Shown: positions 19,935 to 29,390, counted from the first letter of the stretch. The stretch is DNA of 64,000 nucleotides from Bacteroidetes bacterium HGW-Bacteroidetes-16 (GCA_002840975.1 PHDN01000003.1:1-64000); one strand, 5' to 3'. Numbers and translations are program-made. The notes: generated by a model not told the origin, from the sequence alone.

Positions 19935-21023
19935 TTATTTTGATTTCTCAATTAATGGCAACCTTACAACAAATTTATTTTGAATTTTGTTGATCACGAT
20001 TTCCTGATCAGTTAATATTTTATACCTCATACTCAGGTTTTGCAAGCCGATTCCCAAACCCGATGAGTCGGAGGTTTTAGGCAGGATATTGTTTTCGATC
20101 ACAACATTTTTATTTTCAATGTATATTCTGATATTCACCGGGGATGCATCAGAGAACTCATTGTGCTTCATGGCATTCTCGATAAGCATTTGAATGGTCA
20201 GGGGTGGTATCTGATAGGTGAGATACTTGTCGGGGATATCGATTTCGGTTACAAACTTCTTATGAAATCTTTTCTCCAGAAGCCTGATATAGGAATGTGC
20301 AAAATCAAGTTCAACACTGAGTTCCACCAGATCATGGTTGCTTTGTTCCAGAATGTATCTGTAAACAGAGGCCAGATCGTCAACAAATTTTAGCCCCTCA
20401 TCTCTGGGTTCATTTCTGATGATACCACTCAGGGTATTCAGTGTATTAAAGAGGAAATGAGGCTTGATCTGGTCTTTTAAGGTAGTCAGCTGAATGGACA
20501 GGTTTTCCTCGATAAGCCGGGCATTGGTTAACTCCACTACCCTTTTTTTAACAATTAGCTTTAATAGATACGACAACAAAACTGCGGAAGGTATGAGGTA
20601 TACATACTTCCACAAATAATACATATAGGTTGGGTGTTCACCAAAAGGATATCCCACAGTAAGACCGGCAAAGTACATGGATGCCTTCAACAAACCATAG
20701 GCAATCAACAGGTTATAGATGGTGGATAACGGGAAGGTGATGACCAACGGAGCCTTTTTTGGCAAAAAATACTTTTTCCAGTAATAATTAAATACAAAAA
20801 CCAACAAAATAGAAAACAAACACTGAAGTGTGTACCAGGTGATGTTAGAGGCAATTTTAAGAATCGACCAGTCGGGTCCCGGAGGATCAAAGGAGGGATT
20901 AAAAAACAAAGAATAATACGGCAGGTTGCTTACCAGGGTTAACAGCAATGAGGTTAAAACCAAAAAGGAAATCTCGTATTTCCTTGAATTTATTACATTC
21001 ATATGAGCAGTATCGTATTGCAT
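19935..21023 (-). CDS. LytS/YehU-type sensor histidine kinase
   Basis: 362 aa. Four predicted transmembrane helices (about 19-34, 60-80, 94-120 and 138-157) are followed by a His_kinase domain with phospho-acceptor H189 in KPHFLFNTL and an HATPase domain (MLIENAMKHNEF as N-box; SSGLGIGLQNLSMRY as G-box). It has no large periplasmic domain, so the signal is probably sensed in or near the membrane. It is paired with the LytTR regulator just downstream. ATG 21002 is an alternative start. Confidence 0.92.
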   Translation of the reverse strand: MQYDTAHMNVINSRKYEISFLVLTSLLLTLVSNLPYYSLFFNPSFDPPGPDWSILKIASNITWYTLQCLFSILLVFVFNYYWKKYFLPKKAPLVITFPLSTIYNLLIAYGLLKASMYFAGLTVGYPFGEHPTYMYYLWKYVYLIPSAVLLSYLLKLIVKKRVVELTNARLIEENLSIQLTTLKDQIKPHFLFNTLNTLSGIIRNEPRDEGLKFVDDLASVYRYILEQSNHDLVELSVELDFAHSYIRLLEKRFHKKFVTEIDIPDKYLTYQIPPLTIQMLIENAMKHNEFSDASPVNIRIYIENKNVVIENNILPKTSDSSGLGIGLQNLSMRYKILTDQEIVINKIQNKFVVRLPLIEKSK

Positions 21024-21236
21024 ATATCAAAATAGTTAACCGGATATCCTCATCAAAAATAAGGGTTATATTTGAGAATCATACTCACTTTTGGCAACTT
21101 ATGTTTCATTTCGGGGCAGGGCGGGTTGGATTTTCGGAGGGTGAAACTAACAAAATAAAAAAACAGATCTCTGAATATTTATGTGTCTCTCTTTACCAAG
21201 GCTTAGGTGGTCGGATGGATACATTTATTATTCATG

Positions 21237-23384
21237 TCATAACTGCCATACAAAACCAAAATAAAATGATCTTAATTGATAGTAATCAAAAGATTTAATT
21301 GCAAAGTTGCTATTATATAGTACCTGGTTCTGATTTTTTGTGTTTAGTAGGTTATTCAAAGAGGCAAACAAAATGAATGCTGATTTCTTAAAACTAAAGT
21401 AGCGGGTTAAAGTTAAACTAATGTTATTATAGGATTTGTATTGGGCATTGTTAATATCAGTATAAACAGGAAAATATAAATCGTATTCATCAACAAAGTA
21501 ACTACTATCGATTCTTGAATAATATAAGCCGGGTCGGGTTATGTAGGTTATAGCTAAATTAAATAATCTGGGATTTGTATAGTTTAGTGTAGTTTTAATG
21601 AAATAATTTAGAGAAGGGTCTCCTTTGTATGATTCTCCATCTATAATAGAGGTTTTCTTTAAAAATGTATTTGATAATGAGAATTTTAGTGATTTGAAAA
21701 TTAATTGTTCAAAGTAAAGTTCAATGCCAAAAATTTTAGTTCGATCAAAAATCAGAAAATCGCTATTGAATTGTTCCCCACTTTCGTTCTTATAGTAAAA
21801 TGCTGTATTTATTTGCGTGTTTCTTTTTTCATAAGTATAATCCAATGCTATCTGGTAACTGCTCAATAACCTGTATTTATACGAATAAAAATAGGGTTGG
21901 GCATAATTATAATATCTACCCATACTAAGGAGCATGGAGTGATGGGCAACTAAATTATATCTCAATCCTAATTGTGAACTGAAATTAAGCCTCTGCTGGT
22001 CTACCGGTAAATTTGACCTTATCGCGGCAGATAATATAAGCTTTTTGTTGATATCCCATGTTGAATATAAATAGCCCTCAATGCAATGATTCTTTAGAAT
22101 TGTATCTGCATATAAATTAGGAGATTTCGGTGAAAAAGCGAAGTACAAAAGTGGGATGCTGTCTTTAAATGCAGCATTTGAAAAAGTATAACTAATACCA
22201 ATTTGTATAGATGCTTTACTTAAGATTGGTTGTCTGTAATTTAAAGAATTATATAATTGGAGATTTTTATCTCTTGTTATTAGATTGCCGAAATCATAAT
22301 TTGAAGCACTATAATCAATTCCATTGTTAAAACTGAAAACTCCTTTTGCAGTATAGTATTTAAGTTGATTAAGCGAAAATACTCTTGTTTTATTGGCGTT
22401 TGACATTCCTTCATAAGAAAATACTGCGGTTGTTACATTGTATCTTTCATCAATAAAATAATTAAATGTATTAAGAGTAGCGTTTTTTCCTAATTTGATG
22501 AAAGAATTGATTCCAATATCGGTGCTGCCAAAATATTTAACGCGTGGCAAGCTTTTCTTATTAAGAGCCAAGAAAACATCACTGAATTGAACATTACCAT
22601 ACACCTGAATAAATGATTCTTTTGCCAGCTTCTGCGATGCGAATATCCCTGCATTTGCCAGCCCTAATGACAATTGTATTTGATTGGTTGATAATTCTTT
22701 TTTGGTTTCGATTTCAACCAATCCCGCTGTAGTATTCCCATACGTTAAGGGTGGATTGCTTGCATATACATACTGTTTATCAACGATTTCAGTATTAAAC
22801 AAACTAAAATTACCTATTCCGTCTACCCGACTGTTTCTTACAGGATTGAGTACAGGAACTCCATTTAAAACAACCAATGATCTATCAGAAGTACTACCAC
22901 GTAGCGAGGGATTGGCCGTTTCATCCGTATTGGTGGAGGATGGCATTGAAGTTATTGCTTTTAATGGGTCTCCCGATGACACAGGATTTAAGTAAATACC
23001 TAATCGATCAATTTTAGTTACCGAGAAATTTTCTGATACAGGATTGCGTGCTGTAATCATGACTCCATCAAGCAATATGATATTATTCTCTAAAGAAATT
23101 ATTAAGTATTTATTAGTGTCAATATCCTTTACGCAAATTTTTATTTGTTTGTATGATAAATGAGAAATAATCAAAGTATCAGCAATTGAAATACTAGTTA
23201 ATAACAAAGTAAATTCACCATTAAAATCACTTACTGCCCCACTTGTTATATTATTTTTAAAATAAATGTTGGCAGCAAAGAGTGGTGTATTGTTGTTATC
23301 AACAACCCGACCTTTTAAATATTCCTGTGAGGAAGAATTGTTTACAAGAGCAGATAAAAAAAGTACAATCAGAATAACCCTCAT
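21237..23384 (-). CDS. TonB-dependent outer-membrane receptor (TOMM island)
   Basis: 715 aa. A signal peptide (MRVILIVLFLSALVNNSSSQ) precedes a carboxypeptidase-regulatory-like domain (about 22-105; LKGRVVDNNNTPLFAANIYF). A plug domain follows (about 115-240, with LRGSTSDRSLVVLNGVPV), then a beta-barrel ending in an aromatic strand (SFYFGFVWQL). Its ATG abuts the stop of the upstream exported protein gene, so it is translated from the same message as the modification genes. It is probably either the uptake route for the mature peptide (or a ligand) or part of its passage across the outer membrane. Family assignment is firm; the ligand is inference. Confidence 0.85.
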   Translation of the reverse strand: MRVILIVLFLSALVNNSSSQEYLKGRVVDNNNTPLFAANIYFKNNITSGAVSDFNGEFTLLLTSISIADTLIISHLSYKQIKICVKDIDTNKYLIISLENNIILLDGVMITARNPVSENFSVTKIDRLGIYLNPVSSGDPLKAITSMPSSTNTDETANPSLRGSTSDRSLVVLNGVPVLNPVRNSRVDGIGNFSLFNTEIVDKQYVYASNPPLTYGNTTAGLVEIETKKELSTNQIQLSLGLANAGIFASQKLAKESFIQVYGNVQFSDVFLALNKKSLPRVKYFGSTDIGINSFIKLGKNATLNTFNYFIDERYNVTTAVFSYEGMSNANKTRVFSLNQLKYYTAKGVFSFNNGIDYSASNYDFGNLITRDKNLQLYNSLNYRQPILSKASIQIGISYTFSNAAFKDSIPLLYFAFSPKSPNLYADTILKNHCIEGYLYSTWDINKKLILSAAIRSNLPVDQQRLNFSSQLGLRYNLVAHHSMLLSMGRYYNYAQPYFYSYKYRLLSSYQIALDYTYEKRNTQINTAFYYKNESGEQFNSDFLIFDRTKIFGIELYFEQLIFKSLKFSLSNTFLKKTSIIDGESYKGDPSLNYFIKTTLNYTNPRLFNLAITYITRPGLYYSRIDSSYFVDEYDLYFPVYTDINNAQYKSYNNISLTLTRYFSFKKSAFILFASLNNLLNTKNQNQVLYNSNFAIKSFDYYQLRSFYFGFVWQL

Positions 23385-24191
23385 TTATTTTCCAATTAAT
23401 TTTGGAGCGTATTGATTTATTGAAAAGCTTTCAGGAAATATCTCTAATCCTTCCTGATAATACTTTTTTGCTGACCCCCAATTCTCTTTATCAATATAAA
23501 AGCGCACAAGCATGGCATAGGATTCTTCTTTGCCCCACGATGGTAAAAATGCACTGATTACTTTCTGATCGGGAAGCGAAATAGCCTTTAGTAAATACTG
23601 TTCAACTTTTTTGCCTCCGCCAAATTTTGCCGGAGTGTAAAAATCATTACTTGCACAAACATAATTAGTCCGTAAGTTTGATGGGTCTATATCCAATGCA
23701 TATCTTAAATATCTTTTTACCTTATCTGAGGCAAAAGAAGCCTTGATACCCGGGCTAAATTGAACTGAAAAACTTTGGAGCATAGCAAGCAATGCATAAT
23801 CTTCACTGTTTTTCTTTTTCATGTCTTTCAAGATATCAATGCCTTCAACAATCGATTTTTCAGAATTCGATTTGTCATTTATTTTTAAAAAATAGATGGC
23901 CTTATAATACAATAAATAACCTTCCCAATACAAAATAATATTATTTGGATTTTCACCGTACAGATTATCTAAATTATCAAAAATGCTGTTCAAAGGACTT
24001 ACAGATTTATCAATAATACACTTAACAAATGAATTGTATATTTTGAACTGAATGCTATCCAGAGCTGTTTTTTGATTGATTGTGAAGCCCTGTAGTTGTT
24101 CATTGTATTCATCGCCTTTCTGATTAGACGGAAAGTTACAACTTATACCCAAACATTGAAGTATTAAGGCTGTTATTAGAAGTTTTTTCAT
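23385..24191 (-). CDS. TPR-like lipoprotein, paralog B (TOMM island)
   Basis: 268 aa from ATG 24191. The signal peptide has a lipobox-like LGISC, so it is probably lipid-anchored. The body is alpha-helical and TPR-like (ILYWEGYLLYYKAIYFLKIND, YAMLVRFYIDKENWGSAKKYYQEG). It is the same length as the neighbouring paralog and very similar from residue about 35 to the end (ALDSIQFKIYNSFVK, LRTNYVCASNDFYTPAKFGG), so the pair arose by tandem duplication. No function is assigned; position between protease and TonB receptor suggests a periplasmic scaffold, immunity factor or transport partner. Confidence 0.82.
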   Translation of the reverse strand: MKKLLITALILQCLGISCNFPSNQKGDEYNEQLQGFTINQKTALDSIQFKIYNSFVKCIIDKSVSPLNSIFDNLDNLYGENPNNIILYWEGYLLYYKAIYFLKINDKSNSEKSIVEGIDILKDMKKKNSEDYALLAMLQSFSVQFSPGIKASFASDKVKRYLRYALDIDPSNLRTNYVCASNDFYTPAKFGGGKKVEQYLLKAISLPDQKVISAFLPSWGKEESYAMLVRFYIDKENWGSAKKYYQEGLEIFPESFSINQYAPKLIGK

Positions 24192-24281
24192 AGCTTTTGT
24201 ATTATTTATTTTTTTTCTGAATTTCATAATAGACAAGATTTTGAAAATTAGAATAAGTGTACAATTAGTTTTAATTGTTTC

Positions 24282-25088
24282 TTATTTTCCAACAAGTTTT
24301 GATGCGAATTGATTTATCGAATAGCTTCCAGGAAATATTTCAACACCTTCCTGATAGTATTTTTTTGCTAAATCCCATTTTTCCTGCTCAATATAAAACC
24401 GTACAAGCATGGCATAGGCTTCTTCTTTGCCCCACGATGCTAGAAATGAATTATTTACTTTCTGATCGGGAAGTGAAATGGCCTTTAATAAATACTTTTC
24501 AACTTCTTTCCTTCCGCCATATTTTGCAGGAGTATAAAAATCATTGCTTGCATAAACATAGTTAGCCCGTAAATTTAATGGGTCTATATCGAGAGCTAAT
24601 TCTAAATTCTTTTTTACTTCACCTGAGATTTCCGAGGCTTTAATACCTGAAGTAAACTGAATTGAAAAACTCTGGAGCATGGCAAACAATGCATAATCTT
24701 CACTATTTTTCTTTTGCATGTCTTTGAATATGTCAATACCCTCAAGAATTGTTTTTTCGGAATTCGATTTGTCATTTATTTTTAAGTAATAAATGGCTTT
24801 ATAGTACATTAAGTAAGCTTCCCAATATAAAATAGTATTATTTGGATTTTCACGATACAGGTTAGTTAAGTCTCCCAAAATACTATTGAGCGGGTTTGCA
24901 GATTTATCAATTATACTCTTAACAAATGAGTTATATATTTTGAATTGAATGCTGTCCAATGCTGATTTTTGCACGTCCTGAATAACAGGAGATTGTTTAT
25001 TGAATTTATTTTCATTTTGGTTTGAGATATTACTGCAAACCGGACTCATGTAGCTAAACGCTAAAATAATGAATAAGAAATTTTTCAT
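24282..25088 (-). CDS. Exported TPR-like protein, paralog A (TOMM island)
   Basis: 268 aa from ATG 25088, with a signal sequence (MKNFLFIILAFSYMSPVCS) in which the Cys may be lipidated. It shares long identical runs with paralog B, including the ALDSIQFKIYNSFVK and YAMLVRFYI segments, and the same TPR-like helical pattern near the C-terminus. It starts 2 nt after the stop of the protease gene, so it is in the same operon. An extended start at 25151 would overlap the protease gene and add a non-signal-like prefix. Confidence 0.82.
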   Translation of the reverse strand: MKNFLFIILAFSYMSPVCSNISNQNENKFNKQSPVIQDVQKSALDSIQFKIYNSFVKSIIDKSANPLNSILGDLTNLYRENPNNTILYWEAYLMYYKAIYYLKINDKSNSEKTILEGIDIFKDMQKKNSEDYALFAMLQSFSIQFTSGIKASEISGEVKKNLELALDIDPLNLRANYVYASNDFYTPAKYGGRKEVEKYLLKAISLPDQKVNNSFLASWGKEEAYAMLVRFYIEQEKWDLAKKYYQEGVEIFPGSYSINQFASKLVGK

Positions 25089-25090
25089 AA

Positions 25091-25579
25091 TTAAATCATT
25101 TTTGTTAAAGAAAAAATAATTAAAGTCCATAAAAAGAAATGCAAGTACCAAAATTTACTAAACAAATGTTGGGTGTATGCTTCTTTATATAATGACTTAA
25201 AATTAATACTGTTTTTTGATTTCACATAAATTTCTTTGACTATTTGAAGGATTACAAAATCTGAATAAATTGGGTTTGTTTCTATAATAAGTTGTATAGC
25301 TAGTGCGTATTTAATAGAAAGGTTAGTGATATTTCCTGAGTAGAAAAATAAACATCCACTCACTATTATCACATATACAAAAAATCCTGAAAGTAGATAA
25401 AGAACTTTTTGATAAAGTTTATATGGCCATTTAACAGAAACATAAAAGTGGGGAAGTGGAGCATACGCAACCCCAATTCCTGTAATTTTTAATTTCAATA
25501 AGTGTGAGCAGACTACATGTCCTAATTCATGAAGAATTGTAAAACCAAACACCAACATGATAACTTTCAAAAATATCAT
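25091..25579 (-). CDS. M50-like membrane zinc protease (TOMM island)
   Basis: 162 aa with about four transmembrane segments. The first contains HELGH (H17, E18, H21), the zinc-binding and catalytic motif of membrane metalloproteases. A second motif NPIYSD (102-107) resembles the NPxxxxD ligand segment of site-2 (M50) proteases. It overlaps the permease gene by 4 bp. In the streptolysin S operon the comparable slot is held by SagE, a CPBP-type membrane protein linked to processing or immunity. By position this protein is a candidate leader peptidase or immunity protein of a different fold. Confidence 0.75.
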   Translation of the reverse strand: MIFLKVIMLVFGFTILHELGHVVCSHLLKLKITGIGVAYAPLPHFYVSVKWPYKLYQKVLYLLSGFFVYVIIVSGCLFFYSGNITNLSIKYALAIQLIIETNPIYSDFVILQIVKEIYVKSKNSINFKSLYKEAYTQHLFSKFWYLHFFLWTLIIFSLTKMI

Positions 25580-26298
25580 CTCACAACTTTTAACCGTTTA
25601 TATAAGAAGTAAAATAAAATGATTGGTATTATAGCCCAGAATGCTAAATGGTAAAACATAATAGTTTCAGATCTTAATAAAGACAAAACAGGGTTAAGAG
25701 GCAGAAAATTTGCTAGATTGGCTATCTTTTCATTAAAGGAACTAACCGGATATAATGAATTGCTGGTAAATAGTACTAAAAAGTAAACGAGGTTTAGCAA
25801 TCCTTTATCTGAGGAACTTATTTTAATGTCAGAGAATGTTAAACACAATCCTAAAAATGAAAATATCCATAAACCAATTAATATCCCTAAAGTTATACCA
25901 ATGATATCCGTGAACATTAAGCTACAAGAAAATAAAACGACAGAAGTAATATCTAAACAAATAACCAATGCAAATGAAATTATAAACCGGTAAATAATAA
26001 TACCAGTGAAATAGTATAAAATATTTATTGGCATTTTCTTCAAAATTCGTATAGTCCCGTTATTATAATAGGTTTTTATTGTTGTTCCAATCGCAAACAA
26101 TCCGTCACTCGCAATAGACATCCCTATTACTCCGGTTAATAAAAAATAGGTATACTCCTTATTAGTAAATGTTCCAAAAATACTACTGAAAATAACGAAT
26201 ATAAACAATGGGAAAACCAGGGACCAAAACACAGCTTGCTTAATTCGTAGAAAAGACAAGAGTTGTATATTTATTGTTTTGAAGATCAGCTTTATCAT
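25576..26298 (-). CDS. ABC-2 type transporter permease (TOMM island)
   Basis: 240 aa with six predicted transmembrane helices in the ABC-2 arrangement: an N-terminal cytoplasmic stretch (IKLIFKTINIQLLSFLRIKQAVFW), then a compact helical core. It overlaps the ATPase gene upstream and the protease gene downstream by 4 bp each (ATGA). It should form a dimeric exporter with the neighbouring ATPase, comparable in role to SagH/SagI. The substrate is inferred from context to be the modified peptide. Confidence 0.87.
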   Translation of the reverse strand: MIKLIFKTINIQLLSFLRIKQAVFWSLVFPLFIFVIFSSIFGTFTNKEYTYFLLTGVIGMSIASDGLFAIGTTIKTYYNNGTIRILKKMPINILYYFTGIIIYRFIISFALVICLDITSVVLFSCSLMFTDIIGITLGILIGLWIFSFLGLCLTFSDIKISSSDKGLLNLVYFLVLFTSNSLYPVSSFNEKIANLANFLPLNPVLSLLRSETIMFYHLAFWAIIPIILFYFLYKRLKVVR

Positions 26299-27140
26299 TT
26301 TCTGTAGGTTAAATAGAAATAAACATCTTTTAAAGTGGCATCCAGAATCGAAAAATTTCTTGTTAAGCCTCGTACTTTATTCAGAACTTTTTTGTCACTG
26401 TTAAAAATAACAAGTGAATTGTTGTGCACATAATAGCTAAATCCATTCAGATTTTCCTCAACAATCGGACTATATGGGAGTACAATTATTTTATCGGAAG
26501 GTAGTTTTTCTTTAAACTTTTTTGGGTCAAAAGCAGGACAAACCATAGTTCCTTCATATAAAAAAATAACTTTATCAGAAACTTTAGCCGCCATTTCCCA
26601 ATCATGAGAAGTAAATGCGATGGTATTGCGATTCCTCCTAATTGAATTCCAAATTTTTTCGATAATTGTTGGATCAATTCCCGAGAAAGGTTCGTCTAAT
26701 ACAAGTAATGCAGGATTATGAAATATGGCTAAAAGAATTGCCAGTTTTGTTCGCTCTCCTTGAGAAAGATTCTTTATAAGCGAAGTTAAAATCTTTCGTA
26801 AACCGAAAATATCTATATACGTGTTATATGCCTTAGCATCAATGTTATAAATGGATGCAAAATAATCAATAAACTCTTTAATTTTTAGAAATGGAAATAT
26901 TAATTGATTGTCATAAACAATGCCAATACTACCAAACACTTCCTTTTTGCTTGGGAAATATTCAACACTTCCTGTATTCGAGTTAAAATCTTCTAGCATT
27001 ATACCTATAAGCGTTGATTTCCCTGATCCGTTTGGCCCAAGTATTGACAAAACCTCACCTTTGTCTATATTAAAAGAAATATTCTTCAATATCTCTTTTT
27101 GGCTTGCCTTTACACTTACATTATTTATTGATATCAACAT
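26295..27140 (-). CDS. ABC transporter ATP-binding protein (TOMM island)
   Basis: 281 aa from ATG 27140. Walker A is GPNGSGKST, the signature is LSQGERTKL, Walker B is LLVLDEPFSGID and the switch His is in FTSHDWEMA. About 75 residues follow the NBD as a C-terminal extension. It powers the adjacent ABC-2 permease. Starts at 27161 or 27143 are possible; all overlap the end of the dehydrogenase gene by about 20-40 nt, which supports translational coupling. Confidence 0.92.
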   Translation of the reverse strand: MLISINNVSVKASQKEILKNISFNIDKGEVLSILGPNGSGKSTLIGIMLEDFNSNTGSVEYFPSKKEVFGSIGIVYDNQLIFPFLKIKEFIDYFASIYNIDAKAYNTYIDIFGLRKILTSLIKNLSQGERTKLAILLAIFHNPALLVLDEPFSGIDPTIIEKIWNSIRRNRNTIAFTSHDWEMAAKVSDKVIFLYEGTMVCPAFDPKKFKEKLPSDKIIVLPYSPIVEENLNGFSYYVHNNSLVIFNSDKKVLNKVRGLTRNFSILDATLKDVYFYLTYRK

Positions 27141-27993
27141 CATCGCATTGCTTTTTTCCAAAGATAATTATACTGTGAACGGTCTCGAAAACTCCATCAA
27201 TTCCAAGGTATTCATTGACTTTGTCATCAATACAACTGCCAATCATGCAAGAGCCTAATCCAATATATTCGCATAAATAACTTATTGCCAAACCAACATA
27301 GCCTACCTCTTGTAACATAAACCGGTATCCACGTTCGCCATATTTAATACTGTTACGCTCAATCAAGCCGGTAATGAAAATAACCCCGGATGAGTTTTTA
27401 ATATTTACGTAAGGTTCCGCATTAATTATTGCTTTAAGTTGATCAAGATGATTCCCTGCTTTAACCAATTCTAAATAGTTATTTCTATCTTGATAATGAT
27501 AAAGACCAGCCTCAATTTGACTATTGAATAATGTTGTGTATACTTCTAAGGGAAATAATCCTCCGGCAGATGGGACATTTCTATACCCCACATGATAATC
27601 AGAATTTGGTATTTTTGTTTGAAAAGTAACGCCATACGAATAAAATAGAATGTGGAAAAGTTCATTAAGTGATACTTTATAATTTGGATCATAGTTTCTT
27701 ATACTTCTGCGTTTATTGATTACAGATAAAAATGCATCATCTTCTAAATCGTGATGAAACTCATTCAAATCGGTTATCTTATGACCTGGATAAAATTTGT
27801 AGGGTTGAATAGATCGCTCAGTTACATATGGGTTTCGGAATCGGCCAATTTCTTCACCTTGCATTCTTGAGGAAAAACCATCAAGCTTTGTGTTCTCGTG
27901 GTATAAAATGCTAAATAATTCCCGCACTTTTGTTGTATCGTAAAGAGAATTATCCTTCTGTTTATATTTCAATTTAATATTTTCAAAATTCAT
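27121..27993 (-). CDS. SagB-type azole-forming dehydrogenase
   Basis: 290 aa of the nitroreductase-like FMN superfamily, SagB/ThcOx subgroup. The FMN-site motif is RNVPSAGGLFPLE (138-150) and the Lys-Tyr pair of the subgroup is K217-Y218 in IKYGERGYRFMLQE. It oxidises azolines made by the cyclodehydratase to aromatic thiazoles or oxazoles. An RRSIRNY flavin-binding segment precedes (95-101). The gene lies between YcaO and the ABC transporter in the same direction. This identification is strong because the E1-like and YcaO partners are adjacent. Confidence 0.95.
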   Translation of the reverse strand: MNFENIKLKYKQKDNSLYDTTKVRELFSILYHENTKLDGFSSRMQGEEIGRFRNPYVTERSIQPYKFYPGHKITDLNEFHHDLEDDAFLSVINKRRSIRNYDPNYKVSLNELFHILFYSYGVTFQTKIPNSDYHVGYRNVPSAGGLFPLEVYTTLFNSQIEAGLYHYQDRNNYLELVKAGNHLDQLKAIINAEPYVNIKNSSGVIFITGLIERNSIKYGERGYRFMLQEVGYVGLAISYLCEYIGLGSCMIGSCIDDKVNEYLGIDGVFETVHSIIIFGKKQCDDVDINK

Positions 27994-28078
27994 GGCGCAT
28001 TGTTTTAGAGTTTTTGAATAACTTTTAGTGCCTATCTGATGATTATATCAATTTTATGATTAGAAAATCTCTTTGAAA

Positions 28079-29386
28079 TTATGGGAATGGATGGGGATAT
28101 TTGTTTAATGTTGCGTAACTATTTCTGCCATATCCAAGTAATTCAGGAACTTCATACAATCGTTTACCCCCTGAGAAATAAAACGGGTATCCTCCGGACA
28201 ATTGAATTAATTGAGGAATTATTATTTTAATACTGAAAGAGCATAATTGTCTTATGTCAGGTGTTGTAATGTCCTTAAAAAGAACGTTGTACCCTTTCGA
28301 TTTTAAAATATTCAGAATATATCGTATCTCTTCAATTTCATTTTTTTTATTCTGAGCATTGAAATCTATCACATGGTTTTCTGGCTCATTTATCCATTTG
28401 TCAAATACGGGCCATAAGTCAGTTCGTTTTAAATAGAAAACCGAATGATCTCCAAATGTTAGAATTTCATTAAAATCATCAGAAGGAATCCATTCTTTTT
28501 TTTCTCCAAGAATCCATCTGAAGTAAGGAATAGCCTGACCGATTTCTTGAACTACTTTCCTTGTTGCATCTCCGATTGTGCCTCTGGTTGCCGATCCAAC
28601 AGTGATAAATTTACCATATTCAGTTTCCCCAAAGCAAATACCAAATACTGACGGAACTTGCAAATCGTATGTCATGTCAAATAAATGCCATTCATAATGT
28701 TTTGGAAATAAATCTTCCAGATACAATTTAATTTCATCGGTAATGACGATTTTCCTGGGAACTATATTATTCATCCAGGTAATAACAAAGCTATCTCGTT
28801 CAATGCATTCATAAAGTGCCGTTAAAATTGCCTTATAGAAATTCGAATGAGAAGCCAATCCTGTCGAGTTGCTTGCTGTAACATAGTAATTGTCTTTGGA
28901 ATATGGCATATATATAAATTGACCAGGTATCCATGTTTCTTTACCATTGGTGAGATCTTTACATTCGAACCAGGTTAACTCCACGTCTTCAGTAAATTTT
29001 ACCATGCTGTATTTTTTCGACTTAAAGTATTCATATTGCTTATCGTGAAATAAAGCATATTCACTAAGTGAAATCGTATTCTTATTCAGATTCTTATAAT
29101 TACTTTTTATACCTTCAGCCGGATTGCAAAAAGCCGGAGCATATCTTTCAAGCGTTTCGCCAATTGTTCCTGCCAGGGCATACTTCCAGTTGGTTCCGCA
29201 AGAACCGCTTCTACCTTCAGATTCTTCTCCTCCAAGTTCTTTGGTATTACATTGCCACACACCATAATTAACGATTCTTGGATCTGAGCTCATTCGTGGT
29301 AGTTTTATAGTATGCAACAATATTCCAACTTCATTTGAAATGCCACTCAATCCTTTTATAAAGAAATTTCTATTATTCATAATCAT
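28079..29386 (-). CDS. YcaO-domain TOMM cyclodehydratase (SagD-like)
   Basis: 435 aa. YcaO enzymes use ATP to activate the backbone amide so that Cys or Ser/Thr side chains cyclise to azolines. Recognisable segments are GTIGETLERYAPAF, ALYECIERDSFVITW and GSATRGTIGDATRKVVQEI, which fit the ExxxER-type ATP-site motifs. The protein ends in YPHPFP, a PxPxP C-terminus characteristic of azoline-forming YcaO proteins. It starts 4 nt after the stop of the E1-like gene; ATG 29380 is an equivalent start. It is a discrete D protein, as in the streptolysin S system, not a fused C-D protein. Confidence 0.96.
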   Translation of the reverse strand: MIMNNRNFFIKGLSGISNEVGILLHTIKLPRMSSDPRIVNYGVWQCNTKELGGEESEGRSGSCGTNWKYALAGTIGETLERYAPAFCNPAEGIKSNYKNLNKNTISLSEYALFHDKQYEYFKSKKYSMVKFTEDVELTWFECKDLTNGKETWIPGQFIYMPYSKDNYYVTASNSTGLASHSNFYKAILTALYECIERDSFVITWMNNIVPRKIVITDEIKLYLEDLFPKHYEWHLFDMTYDLQVPSVFGICFGETEYGKFITVGSATRGTIGDATRKVVQEIGQAIPYFRWILGEKKEWIPSDDFNEILTFGDHSVFYLKRTDLWPVFDKWINEPENHVIDFNAQNKKNEIEEIRYILNILKSKGYNVLFKDITTPDIRQLCSFSIKIIIPQLIQLSGGYPFYFSGGKRLYEVPELLGYGRNSYATLNKYPHPFP

Positions 29387-29390
29387 TAAA

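Noticed and set aside
20948-21298. 116-codon plus frame between kinase and receptor genes
   Set aside because: Overlaps the ends of both minus-strand genes. A TATATTTG box at about 21066 lies within it rather than before its start.
27994-28078. Second precursor peptide between SagB-type and YcaO genes
   Set aside because: The gap holds no start-to-stop frame with Cys/Ser/Thr-rich content on either strand.
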